Below are positions 58,800 through 64,000 of a DNA stretch of 64,000 nt, piece after piece. The stretch lies in contig NZ_OEQH01000001.1 of the NCBI RefSeq assembly GCF_900240385.1, positions 558,001 through 622,000 of the forward strand, read 5' to 3'. A model generated the notes under the pieces. The model was not told the origin of the DNA and made no database searches. It saw only the letters and a list, made by a program, of their open reading frames with translations. Source of the DNA: Clostridium minihomine (GTDB taxonomy: Bacteria > Bacillota > Clostridia > Oscillospirales > Acutalibacteraceae). Position numbers and translations under genes: made by a program. Position 1 is the first letter of the stretch, and each line of letters begins with the position of its first letter.

Positions 58800-59636
58800 G
58801 TGAAATATCAAATCATTGTGGACAGCTGTGTGGACTTTAACGAAGAAGTATTTGGGGATACCAGCGAGATTACGCGCATTCCTTTTCAACTGATGATTGA
58901 TGACGAATCCATGATTGACGATAATTTGGATCTGGATCAGTTGATTTCTAAAATGAAGGCCAGTAAACGAAAAGTATCCACAGCGTGCCCCTCGCTCCAT
59001 GATTATTTGGAAGCGTATAAAAACTGTACGGTCAATTATGTGGTCACGATTTCGTCCCGGCTCAGCGGGTCTTATCAAAGTGCCATGGCGGCCAAACAGA
59101 TGCTGGAAGAGTCCGGAAGCACCAGTCAGGTGCATGTGATAGACAGCAAATCCGCTTCTGCAGGGCAAACTCTGGTTGTATTGCAATTAAAACGGATGTT
59201 GGAAAAGCAGATGGAATCCAGCCAGATTTTATTGACGCTCAGCCGTTATGTTTCCACTCTGCAAACATTATTTGTGCCTGTGTCGCTCAATAATCTGGAG
59301 AAGAACGGCAGAATCAACGGGATTCAGGCCATTATGAGCCGGGTGCTTCATATTATTCCTATTCTGGGTTCCAACGGCGACGGGATTCTGGAACTAAAGG
59401 ATCGTGCCAGAGGAGAAACGCAGGCGATAGAAAAGCTTTTTGCTATCATAAAGCGTGATGCTGTGAATATGACTGAATCTGTTTTGGCCATTACTCATGT
59501 CAATGCCAAGGGGAAAGCAGAGGCTTTGTGTGACAAGATTAAGAGCATTTTTTCTTTTCAAGAGGTTGTCGTATTTCAGGCTAGCGGCCTGAGCACTGTT
59601 TATGCCGATGATGGTGGCATTGTATTGGCTTTTTAA
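58800..59636 (+). CDS. DegV-family fatty-acid-binding protein
   Basis: The 278-residue protein starts YQIIVDSCVDFNEEVFGDTS, has VSTACPSLHDYLEAY and a TISSRLSGSYQSAMAAKQML segment whose serines bind the fatty-acid carboxylate, and continues through VIDSKSASAGQTL. DegV/FakB proteins present fatty acids to the FakA kinase. GTG 58800 follows GGGAGGA. Confidence 0.92.
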   Translation: MKYQIIVDSCVDFNEEVFGDTSEITRIPFQLMIDDESMIDDNLDLDQLISKMKASKRKVSTACPSLHDYLEAYKNCTVNYVVTISSRLSGSYQSAMAAKQMLEESGSTSQVHVIDSKSASAGQTLVVLQLKRMLEKQMESSQILLTLSRYVSTLQTLFVPVSLNNLEKNGRINGIQAIMSRVLHIIPILGSNGDGILELKDRARGETQAIEKLFAIIKRDAVNMTESVLAITHVNAKGKAEALCDKIKSIFSFQEVVVFQASGLSTVYADDGGIVLAF

Positions 59637-59664
59637 GCCATTGCAATCCATTGATATAAAAAAG

Positions 59665-59699
59665 AGGATATCCTTTCAGTAAGGATATCCTCTTTTTTA
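59665..59699 (+). terminator. terminator after the DegV gene
   Basis: AAAGAGGATATCCTT pairs with AAGGATATCCTCTTT around TCAGT, with a T-run. Confidence 0.92.
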
Positions 59700-59896
59700 T
59701 ATTCCGACAGATTAGGCAGGTTTGCAAAATTAGCTCTGTTTTTGATGAATCTTTCATGTTTAAAGGTTGTGGTCTTCCAGAGCTATATATTAATCTTTTC
59801 AGCCGGAATAAAGATAATTTTTGAAAAAATGATCCGTAAGGATTGCTATGATACCGAAATTAGAATATAATGAGATCAAAAATTCAGGAGGCCCGA

Positions 59897-60979
59897 ATGG
59901 AATATATATCCGCACACGAAACAGCAAAACGATGGGGAGTCTCACAAAGACGTGTCTGTGCGTTATGCGCTGGCGGGCGCGTGCCCCATGTAAAACGGCT
60001 GGGAAATATGTGGCTGATTCCCGAAGGCGCAGAAAAACCGAAGGATGCTCGAAAAAGGGCCAAAAAGAAACCGGATGGCCCGATTCGACCCAAGCCTTTT
60101 TTGAAGTGGGCGGGGGGTAAAAGGCAGCTGGTGGAAGCGATTCGGCAGCGGTATCCCAAAGGGCTGGGCAGCGTTATCCATAAGTATGCAGAGCCTTTTG
60201 TAGGGGGAGGCGCCGTTCTGTTTGATATTTTGCAGCGGTTTGATTTTTCTGAAATATACATATCCGACACCAATGCCGAATTAATCCATACTTACCGGAT
60301 GGTTCGGGATCATGTGGAGGAATTGATTTTAAGGCTGAGCCGGCTACAAGAGGAATTTTTGCCGCTGCACACCGAAGAGCGCAAGAAATTTTATTACAAG
60401 CAGCGCAAGCGCTTTAACGCACTTTCTCTTTGTGCCCCGCAAAAGGAGCAGATAGAAAAAGCCGCTTGTTTTATTTTTTTGAACAAGACCTGCTTTAATG
60501 GCCTTTACCGGGTAAACCGCCGGGGGAAGTATAATGTGCCGATGGGGGCTTATAAAAACCCGGTTATTTGTGATGTAGATAATCTTCGTGCTGTGTCAGC
60601 TGTTTTGCAGAAAGTTCAAATCGTTTGCGCGGATTATTCTCAATCGGAATCTTTTATTGATTCCGTTACCTTTGCCTATTTCGACCCTCCCTACCGGCCG
60701 TTGAATCACACATCTAATTTTACGGCATATACACAAGTCGGGTTTCAGGATGAACAGCAGGAAAAGCTGGCGCAATATATTCGGTACTTGGCTCAGCAGA
60801 AAGGGGCATTTGTGTTAACCAGCAATTCAGATCCGAAAAATACAGACCCAGAGGATGATTTTTTAGACAGACTATATTCCGGATTTCAGATTGACCGGGT
60901 CAATGCAGTGCGGCTCATTAACCGAGATCCGAAAGGACGCGGCGAAATCAAAGAACTGCTGATTTCCAACTATGAATAA
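59897..60979 (+). CDS. HTH-Dam fusion: N6-adenine DNA methyltransferase
   Basis: Residues 1-50 form a MerR/excisionase-like helix-turn-helix (EYISAHETAKRWGVSQRRVC, then HVKRLGNMWLIPEGA). After a basic linker follows a D12-class Dam methylase: FLKWAGGKRQL (about 68), EPFVGGGAVLFDIL, ISDTNAELIHTYRMV, KTCFNGLYRVNRRGKYNVP and AYFDPPYRPL with the catalytic DPPY (about 263-266). It methylates adenine, by family probably in GATC. No endonuclease gene is adjacent, so it is an orphan methylase. GGAGG precedes ATG 59897. Confidence 0.9.
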   Translation: MEYISAHETAKRWGVSQRRVCALCAGGRVPHVKRLGNMWLIPEGAEKPKDARKRAKKKPDGPIRPKPFLKWAGGKRQLVEAIRQRYPKGLGSVIHKYAEPFVGGGAVLFDILQRFDFSEIYISDTNAELIHTYRMVRDHVEELILRLSRLQEEFLPLHTEERKKFYYKQRKRFNALSLCAPQKEQIEKAACFIFLNKTCFNGLYRVNRRGKYNVPMGAYKNPVICDVDNLRAVSAVLQKVQIVCADYSQSESFIDSVTFAYFDPPYRPLNHTSNFTAYTQVGFQDEQQEKLAQYIRYLAQQKGAFVLTSNSDPKNTDPEDDFLDRLYSGFQIDRVNAVRLINRDPKGRGEIKELLISNYE

Positions 60980-60982
60980 AAG

Positions 60983-61023
60983 AAAAACAGGAAAACGGTC
61001 CGTTGCCCGTTTTCCTGTTTTTT
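60983..61023 (+). terminator. terminator after the methylase
   Basis: AAAAACAGGAAAACGG pairs with CCCGTTTTCCTGTTTTT around about 7 bases. It also faces the end of ribH on the other strand. Confidence 0.9.
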
Positions 61024-61055
61024 ATGTTGAATTTTAAGACCGGTACTTTTATTCT

Positions 61056-61541
61056 TTATCGCTTTTCTGTCTCTTCATTGTGCATCTCACGAATTAAATT
61101 GACCATCTCAATCGCGCCTGCTGCGCAGTCAAAGCCTTTGTTGCCGGCTTTGGTGCCTGCACGTTCAATCGCCTGTTCAATATTTTCGGTAGTCAGTACA
61201 CCGAACAGGACAGGAATGCCGCTGTGAAGCGACACATGAGCAATTCCTTTAGACACTTCGCTGCAAACATAATCATAATGCGTAGTGCTTCCCCGAATGA
61301 CCGCTCCAAGGCAAATGACGGCGTCGTACTTTCCGCAGTTTGCCATTTTGGATGCAATCAACGGAATTTCAAAAGCACCGGGAACCCACGCTACTTCGAT
61401 ACTTTCTTCGTCAATATCATGGCGCCTAAGGCAATCCAGAGCCCCGCTAAGCAGTTTTGCAGTAATAAACTCGTTGAAACGTGCTGCAACAATACCAATT
61501 TTGATTTCTTTGGATACCAGCTTTCCTTCCAATACTCTCAT
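61056..61541 (-). CDS. ribH: 6,7-dimethyl-8-ribityllumazine synthase
   Basis: [50 protein letters not shown] with the catalytic histidine, and [20 protein letters not shown] identify RibH. It condenses the pyrimidine with the butanone phosphate from RibBA. The 161 residues match the family. Last gene of the minus-strand rib operon. Confidence 0.95.
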   Translation of the reverse strand: MRVLEGKLVSKEIKIGIVAARFNEFITAKLLSGALDCLRRHDIDEESIEVAWVPGAFEIPLIASKMANCGKYDAVICLGAVIRGSTTHYDYVCSEVSKGIAHVSLHSGIPVLFGVLTTENIEQAIERAGTKAGNKGFDCAAGAIEMVNLIREMHNEETEKR

Positions 61542-61563
61542 GATGATTTTCTCCTTTTGTATT

Positions 61564-62763
61564 TTAATAGCGCAGAATGTGTCCCATTTTTTCCTGTTTG
61601 GTTTTCAGATAAAACAAATCATAGTCATTGGCCGGCATTTGAATGGGAACTCTTTCGATGATTTCTAAGCCAAATCCGGATAATCCGTACACCTTATCCG
61701 GATTGTTGGTGAGAAGGCGCAAGGTTTTGGCGCCCAAATCCCGCAGAATCTGCGCGCCGATGTAATATTCCCGCAGATCTCCGTCAAAGCCAAGGGCAAG
61801 GTTTGCTTCCAGTGTATCCATGCCCTGATCCTGAAGGGCATAGGCACGCAGCTTGTTGACAAGGCCGATTCCGCGCCCTTCCTGCCGCATATAAAGAAGG
61901 ACACCCCGGCCTTCCTGCTCAATTTGTTCCAACGCAGCGGCCAGCTGCTGCCCGCAGTCACAGCGCATAGAGCCAAAGGCATCCCCGGTAAGGCATTCGG
62001 AATGGACACGGCATAAAAGATTCTGGCCATCTCCGATTTCGCCTTTCACAAGGGCTACATGATGTTCGCCGTTCAGCTTATTCACATAACAATAGGCTTT
62101 AAAGTTTCCATGGCTTGTGGGCAGTTCGCTGACAGAGGTTTGCTCCACCAGCCGGTCATGCTTTTTGCGATAGTCCTGCAATGCAGAGATGGTAATAAAT
62201 TTTAGATTCCACTTTTTTGAAAGCTCCATCAGTTCCGGGGCTCGCATCATGGTTCCGTTATCCCGCATGATTTCACAGCAAAGTCCGCATTCCTTTAGTC
62301 CTGCCAGCCGCATTAAATCAACGGTGGCTTCCGTATGCCCGTCACGCTCTAAAACGCCGTTTTGTTTGGCCAGCAAAGGGAACATGTGCCCGGGGCGGCG
62401 AAAGTCCTCTGGCTTTGCCGCAGCATCCACACACCGCAGAGCAGTGATAGAGCGCTCTGCCGCAGAAATGCCGGTGGTCGTGTCCACATGATCCACAGAT
62501 ACGGTGAACGCAGTGGCGTGGTTGTCTGTATTTTCAGAAACCATCTGCGGAAAGTGCAGTTTTTTGCAGATCTCTTCGCTCATGGGCATGCAGATGAGCC
62601 CTTTGCCGTGGGTGGCCATAAAGTTAATATTTTCTGTTGTAGCAAACTCGGCCGCGCAGATGAAATCACCTTCGTTTTCGCGGACTTCGTCGTCGGTAAC
62701 AAGAATGATTTTTCCGCGGCGGAGTTCCTCCAGCGCTTCTTCGATGGTACTATACTGAAACAT
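61564..62763 (-). CDS. ribBA: bifunctional DHBP synthase / GTP cyclohydrolase II
   Basis: The RibB half (about 1-200) has [30 protein letters not shown] and [14 protein letters not shown]. The RibA half has [20 protein letters not shown] with zinc cysteines and [20 protein letters not shown]. It supplies both precursors of riboflavin. ATG 62763 ([11 protein letters not shown]) follows TAGGAGG. Length 399 aa, normal. Confidence 0.95.
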   Translation of the reverse strand: MFQYSTIEEALEELRRGKIILVTDDEVRENEGDFICAAEFATTENINFMATHGKGLICMPMSEEICKKLHFPQMVSENTDNHATAFTVSVDHVDTTTGISAAERSITALRCVDAAAKPEDFRRPGHMFPLLAKQNGVLERDGHTEATVDLMRLAGLKECGLCCEIMRDNGTMMRAPELMELSKKWNLKFITISALQDYRKKHDRLVEQTSVSELPTSHGNFKAYCYVNKLNGEHHVALVKGEIGDGQNLLCRVHSECLTGDAFGSMRCDCGQQLAAALEQIEQEGRGVLLYMRQEGRGIGLVNKLRAYALQDQGMDTLEANLALGFDGDLREYYIGAQILRDLGAKTLRLLTNNPDKVYGLSGFGLEIIERVPIQMPANDYDLFYLKTKQEKMGHILRY

Positions 62764-62773
62764 ATTGATCCTC

Positions 62774-63421
62774 CTAATAACCAAACTGAGATAAAAACTC
62801 TTTTGTCATACCGCCGAAACGGGCTTGTGACGTTGCGGGGCATAATAGTTTTTCAATGTATTTCCCGATAACGTCGTTTTCCAGATTGACGGTATCGCCG
62901 GTTGTTTTGCGGGAAAGAATGGTGGACATTACGGTGTGGGGAATGGCAGAGAAACTGAAGTTTGATGCACTAACCTTGGCCACTGTCAAGCTGATACCAT
63001 CCACCGCAACAGAACCTTTTTCCACGATGTACCGCAGAATTTTATCTTCTGCCCCGATGGTATACCAAACGGCATTGTCGTCCTTTTGTATGGCTTTTAT
63101 CATTCCGACGCCGTCAATATGTCCAGAAACCATGTGCCCCCCAAACCGCCCGTTTGCAGGCATGGCTCGCTCTAAATTAACCAAAGCTCCGGCGCGCAGG
63201 CTGCCCAGAGACGAACGGTTTAAAGTTTCATGCATCACATCTGCCTGAAAGGTATTGGAAGAACGGCTTGCCGCAGTCAGGCATACCCCGTTTACTGCAA
63301 TACTGTCTCCCAGATGCAGGTCATTCAATATTACGCTTGCCTGTATGGTAAGAACCGAGGAAAGGGCACCTTTTCGCACTTCTTTCACTATTCCGATTTC
63401 TTCAATGATTCCGGTGAACAT
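62774..63421 (-). CDS. ribE: riboflavin synthase, alpha subunit
   Basis: Two lumazine-binding repeats: [15 protein letters not shown]...[20 protein letters not shown]...GVCLTAA and [12 protein letters not shown]...[18 protein letters not shown]. The 215-residue enzyme dismutates two lumazines to riboflavin. Its ATG overlaps the end of ribD by 20 bp, and it ends ten bases before ribBA. Confidence 0.95.
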   Translation of the reverse strand: MFTGIIEEIGIVKEVRKGALSSVLTIQASVILNDLHLGDSIAVNGVCLTAASRSSNTFQADVMHETLNRSSLGSLRAGALVNLERAMPANGRFGGHMVSGHIDGVGMIKAIQKDDNAVWYTIGAEDKILRYIVEKGSVAVDGISLTVAKVSASNFSFSAIPHTVMSTILSRKTTGDTVNLENDVIGKYIEKLLCPATSQARFGGMTKEFLSQFGY

Positions 63422-64000
63422 TTGAAATCACCTCACTTTCTATCAGAATATCTTCTCCAACACAGGCAACCGTACCGTTTGTCAGAAAAAATGCGTCTTG
63501 GGGGCTGGGAACACCCACTCCGGCCACCGGAGTTTTTCCATTTGTTCCGCCGAATAACTTTGGTGCGATATACGCTTGTACCTTGTTGACGATGCCCGAC
63601 TGTAATGCCGACCAATTCAGAATTCCGCCGCCTTCCAGTAAAATGCTGTCGATTTTTTCTTCCCCCAGCTTTTTCATCAACTGGCCCAAATCCAGATGAC
63701 CGTCTTTCTCTGGAATCATCAGGATACGGCAGCCTGCAGTGAAATAAGGCTCTTGCCTTTTAAAATCGGTGCAGCAGGTAGCAATAATCGTTGGAACCTT
63801 TTTTGCGGTTGTTGCAATTTGGGAAGTCAGCGGTGTGCGCAAATGCGTATCACAGAGGATGCGCAGTGGGTTCCTGCCGCCTTCTATGCGGCAAGTGAGA
63901 AGTGGGTTGTCTGCCAATATGGTTCCAATCCCTGTCATCACGGCACTGTAGCGGTGACGATCCTGATGTACCCGGCGGCGCGCGGCTTCCCCGGTAATCC
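63402..64000 (-). CDS. ribD: bifunctional deaminase/reductase RibD, C-terminal part (runs off right edge)
   Basis: The visible 199 residues are the reductase domain: ITGEAARRRVHQDRHRYSAV, MTGIGTILADNPLLTCRIEG, NPLRILCDTHLRTP, ILLEGGGILNWSALQSGIVN and APKLFGGTNGKTPVAG. The N-terminal deaminase domain and any FMN riboswitch lie beyond the window. RibD performs the second and third steps of the pathway and should be the first gene of the operon. Confidence 0.93.
   Translation of the reverse strand, partial: ITGEAARRRVHQDRHRYSAVMTGIGTILADNPLLTCRIEGGRNPLRILCDTHLRTPLTSQIATTAKKVPTIIATCCTDFKRQEPYFTAGCRILMIPEKDGHLDLGQLMKKLGEEKIDSILLEGGGILNWSALQSGIVNKVQAYIAPKLFGGTNGKTPVAGVGVPSPQDAFFLTNGTVACVGEDILIESEVISNVHRNH

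Overview
This window is chromosomal DNA of a Gram-positive, low-to-mid GC Clostridia-type bacterium, most like the Oscillospirales/Ruminococcaceae. The signs are strong AGGAGG-type ribosome sites, frequent TTG/GTG starts, sigma-A promoters, CotF-like spore coat proteins, cdaA-cdaR, an endoA/MazF homologue, a sigma-D-like motility promoter and genes typical of anaerobes (acyl-CoA dehydratase activase, BioY, TatD-linked radical SAM). Nothing in the sequence fixes the species.

Layout. 0-11 kb is carbohydrate catabolism. A split transketolase with a GntR regulator is on the minus strand. A partial myo-inositol operon is on the plus strand (iolD, iolE, iolG, a GPH-type symporter, iolI, a second iolG paralogue). 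iolB, iolC and iolA/J are not in the window. 11.5-17 kb holds an XRE regulator, a GGDEF protein, three genes of the 2-hydroxyacyl-CoA dehydratase/activase type and bioY with a BirA-like operator. 17.4-25.4 kb holds a thioesterase, a tandem 93-bp structured repeat, ispD-ispF, a DUF3343/cysteine desulfurase pair, cdaA-cdaR and a secreted GH25 lysozyme.

25.4-35.5 kb is accessory DNA. Its core is an integrated element of about 8.0 kb (27394-35433), bounded by perfect 46-bp repeats of the 3' part of tRNA-Val(GAC). It encodes a tyrosine integrase, an HUH replication protein with an HMH motif and paired tyrosines, a Zot/pI-type morphogenesis ATPase, a row of very small membrane proteins, a secreted pIII-like protein, a 52-residue pVIII-like major coat protein followed by a terminator, a small putative ssDNA-binding protein and a divergently transcribed XRE repressor with three matching 16-bp operators. 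This is a filamentous (inovirus-like) prophage in a Gram-positive host. It carries no secretin, as expected for a cell with one membrane. Its right part carries a truncated Rep_3 initiator, a partial duplication of the repressor gene and an orphan RelB/DinJ antitoxin. A second copy of a 62-bp inverted-repeat element, again just downstream of an XRE gene, lies outside the prophage and suggests an older related insertion.

35.5-49 kb returns to core genes: motAB, metG, tatD with its radical SAM partner, acpS (with a probable reading-frame anomaly), nnr, a lipoprotein, an endoA-like toxin, two coat proteins, a divergent pair of HTH regulators and YbjQ. 49-64 kb carries rnpB, pncB, a polar amino-acid ABC transporter joined to a UroD/MtaA-like gene, an FAD-linked oxidase interrupted by an amber codon, an MGMT-like protein, a flavin-binding protein, DegV, an HTH-Dam methylase fusion and the riboflavin operon ribD-ribE-ribBA-ribH, with ribD running off the right edge.
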